The notes beneath the pieces were generated by a model. It had not been told where the DNA came from, ran no database searches, and saw nothing but the letters and a program-made list of their open reading frames with translations. The translations under genes and the position numbers were made by a program. From Pseudomonas fluorescens (GTDB lineage Bacteria; Pseudomonadota; Gammaproteobacteria; Pseudomonadales; Pseudomonadaceae): DNA of 64,000 bases. The stretch is from positions 2,294,001 through 2,358,000 of the forward strand of contig NZ_CP148752.1 in the NCBI RefSeq assembly GCF_040448305.1, given 5' to 3'. This document shows, one piece after another, positions 53,329 to 62,430 of the stretch; within the stretch, counting starts at the first letter, position 1; each line of letters begins with the position of its first letter.

Positions 53329-53344
53329 CTCGAAGGCGATGCCC

Positions 53345-53484
53345 AGCAACCCACCTGTGGAATTCTCGTAAAACGACTCGCAGGAATAATGGATGACGTA
53401 AGCTTGCTGTGCCGACTCATACAAGCTCTCTATAAATTTTCGGCTTTTTGACCGCTCACGAATTCGCGCTACTTCCGACCCCAT
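53345..53484 (-). pseudogene. Truncated conserved hypothetical gene (N-terminal 46 codons)
   Basis: From ATG 53484 the frame reads MGSEVARIRERSKSRKFIES and AYVIHYSCESFYENSTGG, the start of a protein I recall in Pseudomonas that continues with a conserved core. After about residue 46 the sequence changes to unrelated code (LLGIAFERNMDRD) across a tRNA-like junction. The rest was lost by recombination. It marks one island boundary. Confidence 0.6.
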
Positions 53485-53609
53485 CTATCACTGCTCCCTT
53501 TGGATGAAGGCTGTCATTAAGCTGGCATTACTGAGCAAAAACGGCCCATCCAGGCACAAAAAGGCACTTGCGATAATCACTAATTGACTGATTTGTAACG
53601 CTTATTTTG

Positions 53610-53638
53610 TGGAGCTTGGGGATTTGAACCCCCCGTCC
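53610..53638 (-). other. Copy of the tmRNA (ssrA) 3' end, attachment-site remnant
   Basis: On the minus strand the sequence GGACGGGGGGTTCAAATCCC continues into AAGCTCCAC. The first 20-plus bases equal, from memory, the T-arm of Pseudomonas tmRNA; the acceptor part differs slightly and CCA has become CAA. No tmRNA gene lies in the window. Since ssrA is a common phage and island target, this is best read as an attachment-site copy carried by an element. Confidence 0.55.
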
Positions 53639-53713
53639 AGTCGTGCAATGTTCGCAACGCAGTAGCCGAGCGTCGAAAGCTGGCTTGGCCGGCGAGGGCC
53701 TGAAAAAGGCCTA

Positions 53714-53860
53714 GTGACTTTCCACCTCGCAATCCCCGTTTACAACCTGGCTTCGGCACGCACCTTTTACGGTGAGGTCTTTGGCCTGGAAGAGGGGCGT
53801 TCCAGCACACAAATACGTGATCGGGAACCCGAAAGAGCTCACCTAGGGCTTGGTCGGTAA
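53714..53860 (+). pseudogene. N-terminal fragment of a VOC/glyoxalase-family protein
   Basis: The frame gives VTFHLAIPVYNLASARTFYG followed by EVFGLEEGRSS, the typical first beta-alpha unit with the metal His of vicinal oxygen chelate proteins. It then runs into unrelated sequence and stops. Only about 35 residues of homology remain. Confidence 0.7.
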
Positions 53861-53877
53861 AGGGCTGCCAAAGTCCT

Positions 53878-53982
53878 TACTCCGGCGAAGTCGTCGAAAC
53901 CAAGGGTGGCAACCACAAGACTCTGAAGGTGTGGAAAGCAGAGCACGGCTCCGCGACCGTTGAGTCTTGGCTGACCAAGTGA
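53878..53982 (+). pseudogene. C-terminal fragment of an MvaT/MvaU (H-NS-like) silencer
   Basis: The 34 codons YSGEVVETKGGNHKTLKVWK to ESWLTK are the DNA-binding end of MvaT-family xenogeneic silencers, with the AT-hook-like ETKGGNHKTLK core. Sequence just upstream (VGKGLPKS) continues in another frame, so a frameshift plus loss of the oligomerisation half broke the gene. A terminator follows directly, as after a real gene. Confidence 0.8.
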
Positions 53983-53995
53983 TCTTGGTTTGAGT

Positions 53996-54024
53996 ACAAA
54001 AGGCCCTTCAAGGGCCTTTTTGTA
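53996..54024 (+). terminator. Intrinsic terminator after the MvaT fragment
   Basis: AAAAGGCCCTT / AAGGGCCTTTTT stem with a tiny loop and T-run, in place behind the broken mvaT-like gene. Confidence 0.9.
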
Positions 54025-54222
54025 TTTCATACGAGATGCGGTTGAACTGCCTCATGCGAATGACATGAGATAGCATTAACTTAGTGAGTTTCTTCCCGCA
54101 CGACAGCGAGAAGAGCCTTCAGCGGGTGCAAAATCGTCACACCTTCCTTGCGTTTAACTTGGCTACGGCAAGAATACCCATCCGCCAACAGGCGACCTGA
54201 ACGGTGACCAGTGAACGGTCTT

Positions 54223-55098
54223 CTATCCCTTTAGTACCAGAGACATGTCCGGGTATTTAGCGCACATGAAATCGACGAATGCTCGAACCTTCGGAGCAGC
54301 AAGGCGCCTGGAGGTGTGCAAGACCCAGAGCTCGGGTTCTACACCCGATACCGTACCCCACTGGACCAGTTCGCCACTAGCAAGCTGGTTCCATGCGATG
54401 GACTGTGGGATGAGGGCAGCACCACCGCCAGCGATAGCAGCATCGCGGATCATCAGGAACGAAGAGAACCGCAGCTTTGGGATGGGCTCCAGGACCAAGT
54501 GCCCTTCATCGAGTTTCCAATTAGTGGGCTCGAAACTCGAAACCACAATGCTGGGAACTGACCTGATTGCGCCGGGTGTAGGCATCGGTATTCCAGGCGC
54601 GGCCACCACAACCAGCCGGTCCTTGGCGAAGCAGCGGCCGACCAGACTGCTGTCTGGGCTGGGGTTGATCCGAATGGCGACGTCGAATTGTTCCTCGACG
54701 AGGTCAACCACGCGATCCTCCGCCACGACCTCGATCGTGACTTCAGGGTAGGCCGCACAAAATTCTGCGCCGATGCGCCCCATCGCAAGCTGCGAGAACA
54801 GAACTGGGGAAGCAACACGCAAGTGTCCGCGAGGCGTCGATACGCCCTCACGGGCCGCCGTCATGGCTTCGGCCACCTCGGCCAACGGCCCTTCGGCTCT
54901 GGCCATCAGTATCTTTCCAGCCTCGGTGAGCTTAAGACCGCGTGCGCTGCGCTCGATCAACCTCACGCCCAGTTGTTCCTCAAGGTCGGAAATGCGACGC
55001 GATAAGGTGGCTTTGGATATGCCGCTCGCACGGCTCGCCTTTCCGAGCCCCTCATTCGTTGCGACGAGCGTGAAATCGATCAGCGCGTTCAGGTTCAT
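54223..55098 (-). CDS. LysR-family transcriptional regulator
   Basis: A 291-residue regulator with an N-terminal helix-turn-helix (MNLNALIDFTLVATNEGLGK, SGISKATLSRRISDLEEQLG) and a substrate-binding C-terminal domain. ATG 55098 matches the usual LysR start; the frame runs on upstream but into the divergent promoter. It is divergent from the quinone oxidoreductase gene, with about 100 bases between, and probably controls it and the NmrA-like gene, perhaps in response to quinones or electrophiles. Confidence 0.93.
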   Translation of the reverse strand: MNLNALIDFTLVATNEGLGKASRASGISKATLSRRISDLEEQLGVRLIERSARGLKLTEAGKILMARAEGPLAEVAEAMTAAREGVSTPRGHLRVASPVLFSQLAMGRIGAEFCAAYPEVTIEVVAEDRVVDLVEEQFDVAIRINPSPDSSLVGRCFAKDRLVVVAAPGIPMPTPGAIRSVPSIVVSSFEPTNWKLDEGHLVLEPIPKLRFSSFLMIRDAAIAGGGAALIPQSIAWNQLASGELVQWGTVSGVEPELWVLHTSRRLAAPKVRAFVDFMCAKYPDMSLVLKG

Positions 55099-55200
55099 TG
55101 TGTTCCATTTTTGAAACGAAGTGTCTGTATTTTGGTGTCTCTGCTTTATCTGTGCAACAGCATATCTTCTCGTCATCGGAACTCGATACGAGGAATTGTT

Positions 55201-56136
55201 ATGAGCACCATGCAACGCGCTGTACTGATCCGGGCATACGGTGGCGCTGACGCCGTGGAAGTGGCCGAAATCGACAAGTCAGAACCTGGACAAGACCAGG
55301 TTCTGATTCGAGTTCGAGCCGCCGGCGTGAACGGCATCGATTGGAAGGTCCGTGAAGGCCATGTGAGAAATGCCTTCCCGCTTCCATTGCCAATAGTACT
55401 GGGCGCCGAAATGGCGGGTGTTGTCGAGGCTGTCGGTCCCGGTGCCTCTCGCTTTCGTGTTGGCGATCGCGTCATGGGCGCGGTGGGAGGACTGGGCGCG
55501 TACGCCGATTTCGTGACCGTCAGTGAAGCGAGCCTCTCCCTTACGCCTGAAAACCTTGAAGACGTCCATGCTGCCGCTGTACCCGTCGCAGCCGTGGCCG
55601 CCTGGAAGAGCCTCCATCATGCGGGTCCGATTCATCCAGGCCAGAGAATCCTTATTCACGGCGCTGCCGGTGGGCTGGGCGGATATGCCGTGCAGTACGC
55701 CAAGCGGGCAGCCGCCGAGGTCTTCGCAACTGCGGGCACGGCTGACCTGGATTATGTGCGCAGCCTCGGCGCGGATCATGTCATCGACTATCAATCCCAA
55801 CGTTTCGAGGACGTCGTCCAGGACATTGACCTGGTGCTCGACTACGTCGGGGGTGAGGTACTGGATCGCTCGTGGCAGGTGTTGGCGGAAAACGGCGTCA
55901 TTGTCGGCACGTCATCCCCTGACATTCTGGCGCGCACGCCGGCGAATCGCCGAGGCCTCTGGTTCATGAACAAGCCCGACCCCGAATTGCTGGAGACGCT
56001 GGCCCAGGAAATCGCCAGCGGCACGCTGCATTCCAGGATCGGCAAGGTCGTTGGCTTCGCCGACATCCCTGAGGCCATCGAACGCAATCGCAGCGCTTCA
56101 CGGACTGGCAAGGTCGTTGCGGACTTCTCTCGCTGA
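55201..56136 (+). CDS. NADP-dependent quinone-type oxidoreductase (MDR family)
   Basis: A 311-residue zinc-lacking medium-chain reductase. It starts MSTMQRAVLIRAYGGADAVE, has the GroES-like fold and the nucleotide-binding turn HGAAGGLGGYAVQYAK, and ends KVVADFSR. Such enzymes reduce quinones or enones with NADPH. GAGGA precedes ATG 55201. It is divergent from the LysR regulator and followed after 34 bases by the NmrA-like gene. Confidence 0.92.
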   Translation: MSTMQRAVLIRAYGGADAVEVAEIDKSEPGQDQVLIRVRAAGVNGIDWKVREGHVRNAFPLPLPIVLGAEMAGVVEAVGPGASRFRVGDRVMGAVGGLGAYADFVTVSEASLSLTPENLEDVHAAAVPVAAVAAWKSLHHAGPIHPGQRILIHGAAGGLGGYAVQYAKRAAAEVFATAGTADLDYVRSLGADHVIDYQSQRFEDVVQDIDLVLDYVGGEVLDRSWQVLAENGVIVGTSSPDILARTPANRRGLWFMNKPDPELLETLAQEIASGTLHSRIGKVVGFADIPEAIERNRSASRTGKVVADFSR

Positions 56137-56170
56137 CCCACCCTAAGTATTCACTGTAGGAGATTCAAAA

Positions 56171-57040
56171 ATGAGCATTCTCGTTATTGGTGCTACGGGC
56201 ACCATTGGTTCACTCATCACTCAGGGCCTTGCCGACGCGGGCGCCGAGGTCAAAGCCCTTGTGCGCCAATCGGGTAAGCGGGACTTCCCGGCCGGCGTCA
56301 CTGAAGTTGTCGCAGACCTCACCGATGTACCTTCGATGCGCGTCGCGCTGTCGTCGGTGCGGACGTTGTTCCTGCTCAACGCCGTTACGCCCGATGAGGT
56401 GACGCAAGCCCTCATCACGCTGAACCTCGCTCAGGAGGCTGGTATCGAGCGCATCGTCTACCTGTCGGTGATTCATGCCGACAAGTTCACCAATGTTCCG
56501 CACTTCACCGGCAAGCATACGGTTGAACGCATGATCGAAAGCCTCGACATCCCCGCAACCATTCTGCGTCCGGCTTACTTCATGCAAAACGAACTCATGG
56601 TCCAGCAGACGATTCAGAACTACTCGGTATACCCGATGCCGATCGGCTCGGCGGGCGTCTCGATGATTGATGCGCGTGACATCGCCGATGTCGCCGTTGC
56701 AGAGTTGCTGCGACGCGACAAAGCGTCTTCTGCCCTGGATCGTGTAACGCTGGAGTTAGTCGGACCGCAGGCACTTACCGGTGCCTCCGTGGCGAAGATC
56801 TGGAGCTCCGCCCTGGGTCGCGACATTGCCTACGGCGGTGACGAAGTAGCGGCCTTCGAAGGACAGCTGGCTTCGTACGGTCCCACCTGGTTGGCTTATG
56901 ACATGCGCCTGATGATGGCGGGTATCCAGACGTTCGGCATGCAAGCAACCGAAGGAACCGTAGAACAGCTTCAGACCATCATCGGGCACTCACTGCGCAC
57001 CTACGAAGACTTCGTTCGCGAGGCCATTGCAGAGGTTTAA
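56171..57040 (+). CDS. NmrA-like NAD(P)-binding reductase
   Basis: A 289-residue atypical short-chain dehydrogenase. The Rossmann motif is MSILVIGATGTIGSLITQGL (GxxGxxG), and YLSVIHADKF and TVERMIESL follow the NmrA/QOR2 pattern that lacks the Tyr-x3-Lys pair. Members act as NAD(P)H sensors or quinone reductases. AGGAG precedes the ATG. It is likely co-transcribed with the oxidoreductase under LysR control. Confidence 0.9.
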   Translation: MSILVIGATGTIGSLITQGLADAGAEVKALVRQSGKRDFPAGVTEVVADLTDVPSMRVALSSVRTLFLLNAVTPDEVTQALITLNLAQEAGIERIVYLSVIHADKFTNVPHFTGKHTVERMIESLDIPATILRPAYFMQNELMVQQTIQNYSVYPMPIGSAGVSMIDARDIADVAVAELLRRDKASSALDRVTLELVGPQALTGASVAKIWSSALGRDIAYGGDEVAAFEGQLASYGPTWLAYDMRLMMAGIQTFGMQATEGTVEQLQTIIGHSLRTYEDFVREAIAEV

Positions 57041-57078
57041 ACAGCTAGGGCAGTGAGGACGGGTTTATTTTTTGGCTG

Positions 57079-57932
57079 GTGCGCCGCACCCGTAAAAAAT
57101 CTGTCCTCGTTCGCCATACCACTACTCCCTCAATGGACGAACGACGCCAGTCTCCTTCTGATCTGGGTCAGACTCTCGAGTCCTTCGTGTTTCTCGGCAT
57201 CTTTGACGTCAGTGGAGAGGGTATCCATGCGATGTCCAGCATGCCTTTGCATCCCCATTCGGGCAAAGCCACAGTGAAGGTTTTTACGGAAGGACGTGTG
57301 CGCTATAACGATCCGGATAATGGGGAGGGGACAATCGGTTACGGTGGTGTCGAATGGATGTGGGCCGGCGGAAGTATCTGGCATGGCAAAGAGCTGACTG
57401 CCGAGGAAGTCCCTCGCATTCAGGGGTTTCAACTGGGGATTGCCTTGCCTGCTGAGCTCGAAAACGGTGAGCCTGAAAGTCGCTATATCGAGTCAGTGGG
57501 TACCAATGAGGGGCAGTCTGCTCATGTCATCTTCGGCAACTACCAAGGCGTGCAAAGTCCCGTCCCCGCGCCTGAGGGCGTCAATTATTTGCTGGTCACT
57601 GTAAAACCAGGAGAGCGTTGGGTGTATCAGCCGCCTGCTGGGCACAGTGTCGGATGGCTTGCGCTCGTCAAGGGGACGCAGTATTCGTCTTGGGTTCGGC
57701 TGTACCCCATCCCAATCCGCTACACCTTGGATACTACTCGGTGCATACCACTGCGCAGGCGCTTGAGGAGGGCGAGCGTCGCATAGCCGAACTGTGGAAG
57801 AAGTTGAAGGCTGCCGGGACGGTCGTACGGCGTCAGGGACGATTCCGGTATTCCGCTGACGGCTTGCAATCCATCGGCGGCTACCGGGTTTATGTCATCT
57901 CTTTCCAGTGTCCTTTTGGCTGGTTTTATTGA
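57079..57932 (+). pseudogene. Pirin-family protein, internally deleted and frameshifted
   Basis: The first frame from GTG 57079 carries the pirin N-domain (MPLHPHSGKATVKVFTEGRV, GYGGVEWMWAGGSIWHGKEL with the metal-site His/Glu). It is normal to about 57670 (VGWLALVKG), then the homology jumps to another frame (GDAVFVLGSAVPHPNPLHLG, YYSVHTTAQALEEGERRIAE). Compared with pirins I know, about 35-40 residues are missing between. Pirins are cupin-type quercetinase-like proteins. The gene is probably inactive. Confidence 0.82.
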
Positions 57933-58017
57933 AAAGTCGGATTTTCGGCTCGCCTGATCTCAGGCAAGACGACTACCGGATAGCCGAATTGGACGGCACC
58001 GAACTTTTGAATGAGTT

Positions 58018-59505
58018 TTACGTGCGGGAAGTATTATCAAGTGTTCCGCCAAATCCAATGATTGCCTTGGTTTCCAAGTATTCCTCTAAGCCGTAGATAC
58101 CATACTCACGACCATTACCAGAACGTTTGTAACCACCGAATGGAGCCATTGGATTCCAGGCGGGGTAATTCAGATGCACTTGTCCCGCGCGGATACGAGA
58201 GGCCACTGCACGCGCCAGATCAAGGTTCTGAGCCTGAACATGGGCGCCCAGGCCGTATACCGTATCGTTCGCGATAACGACCGCCTCATCGATCGTTTCA
58301 TACGGAATAATGCACAGCACTGGCCCGAAAATTTCTTCTTGGGCGATCCGCATTGCGGTATCTACCTCGGAGAAAACTGTCGGTCGAGTGTAGAAGCCCT
58401 TTTCAAAACCCGGCACACGTCCTGGTCCGCCGCAAACGAGTTTTGCGCCCTCACTCAGGCCAGCCTCGATCATTGCTTGCACACGATTGAACTGGGCCTC
58501 GTTGGCAATGGGACCGAGCACCGTATCTTCCGATCGCGGATCACCCACGATGATCGCATTGGTGGTGGCGGCAGCCAATGATTCGACCTCTGCCAGCCTG
58601 TCCTTAGGTACGATCATTCTTGTCGGGGCGCTGCACGATTGCCCGACGTTGCGGAACGCTGACATCACGCCCAGTGGGACGGCTTTGGCGAAGTCGGCGT
58701 CGGGAAGCAGAATGTTCGGGGATTTGCCTCCCAATTCTTGTGTGACGCGCTTCACCGTATGGGCGGCCGCCTGTGCGACCAGCGCGCCCGCGCGGTTGGA
58801 GCCGGTAATCGAAATCATATCGATATCAGGGTGCGCAGCCATCGCTGCGCCGACCTCGTGACCACTTCCGTTCACGAGATTGAAGACGCCAGGTGGAAGG
58901 CCTGCGTCGTGGACCAGTTGTGCAAAAAGCAGGGCACTCAGAGGCGACAGTTCGCTTGGTTTGAGGACCACAGTGCATCCGGCAGCTATAGCCGGGGCGA
59001 CTTTCGCGGTGATTTGATAAAGCGGCCAGTTCCACGGAGTGATGAGACCGCAGACGCCTATAGGTTCGCGTTCAATCGCGGTTCCACCTTCAACCGTCTG
59101 GAAACGATAAGTGGACAGGAGGTCGCGGGCGACCCGAACGTGTTCGGCCGCGAGAGGCACTTGCATTGCCCGGGCGGAACCGATGGCAGCGCCCATTTCG
59201 AGAGAGAGGGCCTGCGCGAGCACTTCTTTTCGCTCAAGGATGAGCTCATGGATCTTTCCAAGGACAAGCGCGCGCGACTCTGCGCAGGTAGCAGACCAAC
59301 CAGGAAACGCTGCACGCGCCGCAGCTACTGCCCGATCAACATCCTCGGCGGAGCCTTGCGCGACCTGCGCAACGACCTCTTCAGTTGCCGGATTGACCAC
59401 TGGCAAACTTGCCGGGATCGCCGGGGAAGACCAACAGCCATTGATATAAAACTTGTGAGACGTTTGCGGATCAACGCTGTAGCTATTCGAAGATTGTATT
59501 GTCAT
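58018..59505 (-). CDS. NAD-dependent aldehyde dehydrogenase
   Basis: A 495-residue enzyme that oxidises an aldehyde to its acid. Visible landmarks are TPWNWPLYQ (substrate tunnel), ITGSNRAG (coenzyme), the general-base Glu in VTQELGGKSPN, the catalytic Cys in NVGQSCSAPTRM and EEIFGPVLCI. GGGAG precedes ATG 59505; a longer frame upstream reads as leader. It stands alone, convergent with the broken pirin gene. The substrate is unknown. Confidence 0.94.
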   Translation of the reverse strand: MTIQSSNSYSVDPQTSHKFYINGCWSSPAIPASLPVVNPATEEVVAQVAQGSAEDVDRAVAAARAAFPGWSATCAESRALVLGKIHELILERKEVLAQALSLEMGAAIGSARAMQVPLAAEHVRVARDLLSTYRFQTVEGGTAIEREPIGVCGLITPWNWPLYQITAKVAPAIAAGCTVVLKPSELSPLSALLFAQLVHDAGLPPGVFNLVNGSGHEVGAAMAAHPDIDMISITGSNRAGALVAQAAAHTVKRVTQELGGKSPNILLPDADFAKAVPLGVMSAFRNVGQSCSAPTRMIVPKDRLAEVESLAAATTNAIIVGDPRSEDTVLGPIANEAQFNRVQAMIEAGLSEGAKLVCGGPGRVPGFEKGFYTRPTVFSEVDTAMRIAQEEIFGPVLCIIPYETIDEAVVIANDTVYGLGAHVQAQNLDLARAVASRIRAGQVHLNYPAWNPMAPFGGYKRSGNGREYGIYGLEEYLETKAIIGFGGTLDNTSRT

Positions 59506-60365
59506 CCAACTGGCTCCCTTGAGCGGTAATAGGCACTGCAAGCAGCAGAGGGCGGTCTGGCTCGCGACCTTGCAAGGCCGCTGAAACAAAGATCAAGCCG
59601 AACGTGGAAATCACCAGAACATCGCCGTGGCGACCAGGACATCGCTATGCCGGGTCTTCTCAATAAGCTAGCAAAGCGTGCCAGATAAAATGTGCTGTTC
59701 TTGAGGTTTGCAAGGGAGAATCTGCCGTATCTGTCAGGCTGACTTTGTATGAAACCAAGTTGATCCGATTTCGTCAGTAAACCTTCTGATGAACCGCTCA
59801 GTGAGACCATTCCTGGTCAGTGCATTCGTAGTCACATCGGTGGCGGTGATGGTCATATAGATAGGCAGGTGGGGGCGTGGTGATGCATCGTGCGATGCGC
59901 CGCCTTTGTAGAGCTATCGCGACGCATATAGATGTTGCTTTGACCGGTATTTCACGCCTATCGCTGATAGAAGCAAGGTTGTCCCATAGCGCATGACTCC
60001 TAATCAGCCCCGCTTCACCTCGCAGCACAATCAGCGGGCGCATCCTCAGCGAAAGCTCTCTTTCTCCTACCGCCAGTCATAAATACTGCCGCACATGGCG
60101 TTGTGCGTGGCTTACAAACGCACCATAAAAGCCCGCAAAGGCTTAAGAACAGGGGGTGGAGCGCCCGAGTCTGGAGCATCCCGCAAAGTCTGCTGAGCAA
60201 GCCCTGCAAAACGGTGGTTTGTACCAAGGAGCCTATACTTTTAACAGTTTATGCATGGTCTCTTGGTGTTGTAATAAATCCGTGATGCAGCGTTGCTCCG
60301 ATGCTTCCAGAGCGGAGTAATTGCTTGCCCCGTCATGACCTCAACAATCATTAAGGACCGCACTC
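59506..60365. other. Long intergenic region without a recognised gene
   Basis: About 860 bases between the aldehyde dehydrogenase and the HAD hydrolase. Only chance frames are seen. It may hold the remains of one gene, and contains the promoters of the two divergent flanking genes. A ribosome site AAGGA lies just before the HAD start. Confidence 0.4.
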
Positions 60366-61034
60366 ATGAGCTTTCTTCGACCCAAGTTTATTACCTTTGA
60401 CTGCTATGGCACGTTGACCAACTTTCAAATGGGAAATATGACGCGCGAACTGTTCGCCGATCGTGTCCCTTTTGAGCAAATGGATCAGTTCGTCAAGGAC
60501 TTCTCCGCCTATCGCCTGGATCAGGTGATGGGTGACTGGCGGCCATATGATGAGATCATCAAGACCGCCCTGGCGCGCGTCTGCAAGCGTTGGGGTGTCG
60601 AGTATCGGGGTGAAGGCCAACTCTACTACGACGCCGTACCGACTTGGGGGCCACATGCCGACGTACCGGCCGGCCTGGCAAAAATCGCCGACAAGATTCC
60701 CTTGGTGATTTTCTCCAACGCGATGGACGAGCAGATCATGTCCAACGTCGACAAGCTCGGCGCACCTTTCCATAAAGTCTTCACCGCCCAACAAGCCCAA
60801 GCCTATAAGCCGCGCTTGGCCGCCTTCGAGTTCATGCTCGATAACCTCGGCTGCGGCCCAGAAGACGTTCTGCACGTGTCCTCGAGCTTCCGTTACGACC
60901 TGATGCCGGCCAACGACATGAAGATCAAGAACAAAGCCTTCGTTGCTCGTGGTCATGAACAGCCGGCGAATGCCGTTTATGGCTACCACCAGATCCCGGA
61001 TATCGGCGCATTGCCCGGGTTGGTCGGTCTCTAA
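60366..61034 (+). CDS. HAD-superfamily hydrolase, haloacid dehalogenase type II-like
   Basis: A 222-residue HAD protein. Motif I is FDCYGTLTNF with the nucleophile Asp, motif II is VIFSNAMDE, motif III Lys is in AYKPRLAAFEFM, and motif IV appears as SSSFRYDLMPAND. This pattern is that of L-2-haloacid dehalogenases and related phosphatases. It leads a cluster with an FAD oxidoreductase and a peptide-binding ABC component, so it may act in catabolism of an amine or peptide-like compound. Confidence 0.9.
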   Translation: MSFLRPKFITFDCYGTLTNFQMGNMTRELFADRVPFEQMDQFVKDFSAYRLDQVMGDWRPYDEIIKTALARVCKRWGVEYRGEGQLYYDAVPTWGPHADVPAGLAKIADKIPLVIFSNAMDEQIMSNVDKLGAPFHKVFTAQQAQAYKPRLAAFEFMLDNLGCGPEDVLHVSSSFRYDLMPANDMKIKNKAFVARGHEQPANAVYGYHQIPDIGALPGLVGL

Positions 61035-61070
61035 GTCTCAGGGCACTCTTCAAGGCAAAAGGGGTTAGAC

Positions 61071-62345
61071 ATGGGCAGTGAGTCCTATTGGCTCGATACC
61101 GCACCGCAATTCACCGGTGCTCAGCTCGGCGCATTGCCCGGGCAGGTCGATGTGGCCATCGTCGGTGGTGGTCTCACCGGCCTGTCGGCGGCCCGAGCCC
61201 TGGCCTTGAAGGGGGCCAGTGTGGTGGTGCTGGAAGGAGGGCGAGTGATTGGCGAGGCTTCGGGGCGCAATGGTGGCCACTGCAGCACCGGCGTTGCCCA
61301 GGACTATGCGGCACTCAGCGCCAGCCTCGGCGCTGATAAGGCGCGTGCTTATTACCAAGCCTATGAAAGCGCCGTACAGAGCGTCGTTTCATTGGTGGAG
61401 CAGGAGCAAATTGCCTGCGACCTCAAACGCAATGGCAAGCTGAAGCTGGCTGCCAAACCGATGCATTACGAAGGTTTGGCGCGCACCTGCGAATTGATTC
61501 GGCGGGAGGTCGACGCCGAGGTCGAGTTGCTCTCTCCAGAAGAGGCCCGTGCTGAAGCCAACTCGGCCCAGTTCCATGGAGGCTTGCTGCAGCGCAACGG
61601 CGTGCAGATGCACGTCGGGCGCTTCGGTGTTGGGTTGGCCGAGGCGGCAGCTCGTCATGGCGCATTGATCTTTCAGGGCGTGTCAGTGACGGACTGGAAA
61701 GCCAGTGCCGGCGGCTATCAGGTCAATACCACCAAGGGCTCACTACACGCCACGCAGATTCTGCTGGCCACAGGCACTTGCCAGCAGGGCGGATTGGGCT
61801 GGTATCGGCGGCGGATCGTGCCGGTGGGCAGTTTCGTGATCGCCACCGAGGTGCTACCGCAGGCCCTGATCGACAGCTTGCTGCCGGCACGGCGTTCCTA
61901 TGTTACCAGCCGCATGATCGGCAACTACTTCCGCCTGACGCCGGACAACCGCTTGCTGTTTGGCGGTCGTGCCCGGTTTGCCATGTCCGACAGCATTTCC
62001 GACGCCAAGAGCGGCAAGGTGTTGCAGGCGGCGATGGTCCAGATGTTTCCGCAACTGGCTAGCGTGAAGATCGATTACTGCTGGGGTGGCCTGGTGGATA
62101 TGACCTCCGATCGGTTACCCCGCGCCGGGCAGCATGGAGGGGTTTATTACTCCATGGGTTACAGCGGTCATGGGGTGCAAATGTCGGTGCACATGGGGCA
62201 GGTCATGGCTGAAGTAATGACCGGCAAGGTTGAGGCCAATCCGTGGCGCGAACTCGATTGGCCAGCCATTCCCGGGCATTTCGGAAAACCCTGGTTCCTG
62301 CCTCTGGTGGGTGCGTATTACCGCCTGCAGGACTACCTGCACTGA
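61071..62345 (+). CDS. FAD-dependent oxidoreductase (DAO family)
   Basis: A 424-residue amine/amino-acid oxidase-like flavoprotein. The dinucleotide-binding motif is VDVAIVGGGLTGLSAARALA, followed by GEASGRNGGHCSTG, typical of gamma-glutamylputrescine oxidase-like enzymes, and a C-terminal GYSGHGVQMSVHMGQ loop near the flavin. AGGGG precedes ATG. It lies 36 bases after the HAD gene and 85 before the substrate-binding protein, so a catabolic operon is likely. Confidence 0.92.
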   Translation: MGSESYWLDTAPQFTGAQLGALPGQVDVAIVGGGLTGLSAARALALKGASVVVLEGGRVIGEASGRNGGHCSTGVAQDYAALSASLGADKARAYYQAYESAVQSVVSLVEQEQIACDLKRNGKLKLAAKPMHYEGLARTCELIRREVDAEVELLSPEEARAEANSAQFHGGLLQRNGVQMHVGRFGVGLAEAAARHGALIFQGVSVTDWKASAGGYQVNTTKGSLHATQILLATGTCQQGGLGWYRRRIVPVGSFVIATEVLPQALIDSLLPARRSYVTSRMIGNYFRLTPDNRLLFGGRARFAMSDSISDAKSGKVLQAAMVQMFPQLASVKIDYCWGGLVDMTSDRLPRAGQHGGVYYSMGYSGHGVQMSVHMGQVMAEVMTGKVEANPWRELDWPAIPGHFGKPWFLPLVGAYYRLQDYLH

Positions 62346-62430
62346 GTTCATGGTGTTGCTTTACGTTTCAACCACGCTGCGCTTAATCAGCAGCACTTGA
62401 GCCTGATCATTGACGAAAGGTAGGACTGAC

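Noticed and set aside
53305..53335. Possible attR for tRNA-Pro (shared TTCGAATC and CCATATTT)
   Set aside because: The match to the tRNA-Pro 3' end is broken by differences and an 8-base gap; a true att core should be longer and exact.
12283..53990. CRISPR array or complete insertion sequence in the island
   Set aside because: No regular spaced repeats and no transposase gene were found.
58738..59529. 263-codon plus-strand frame
   Set aside because: It is antisense to the aldehyde dehydrogenase, whose motifs are intact.
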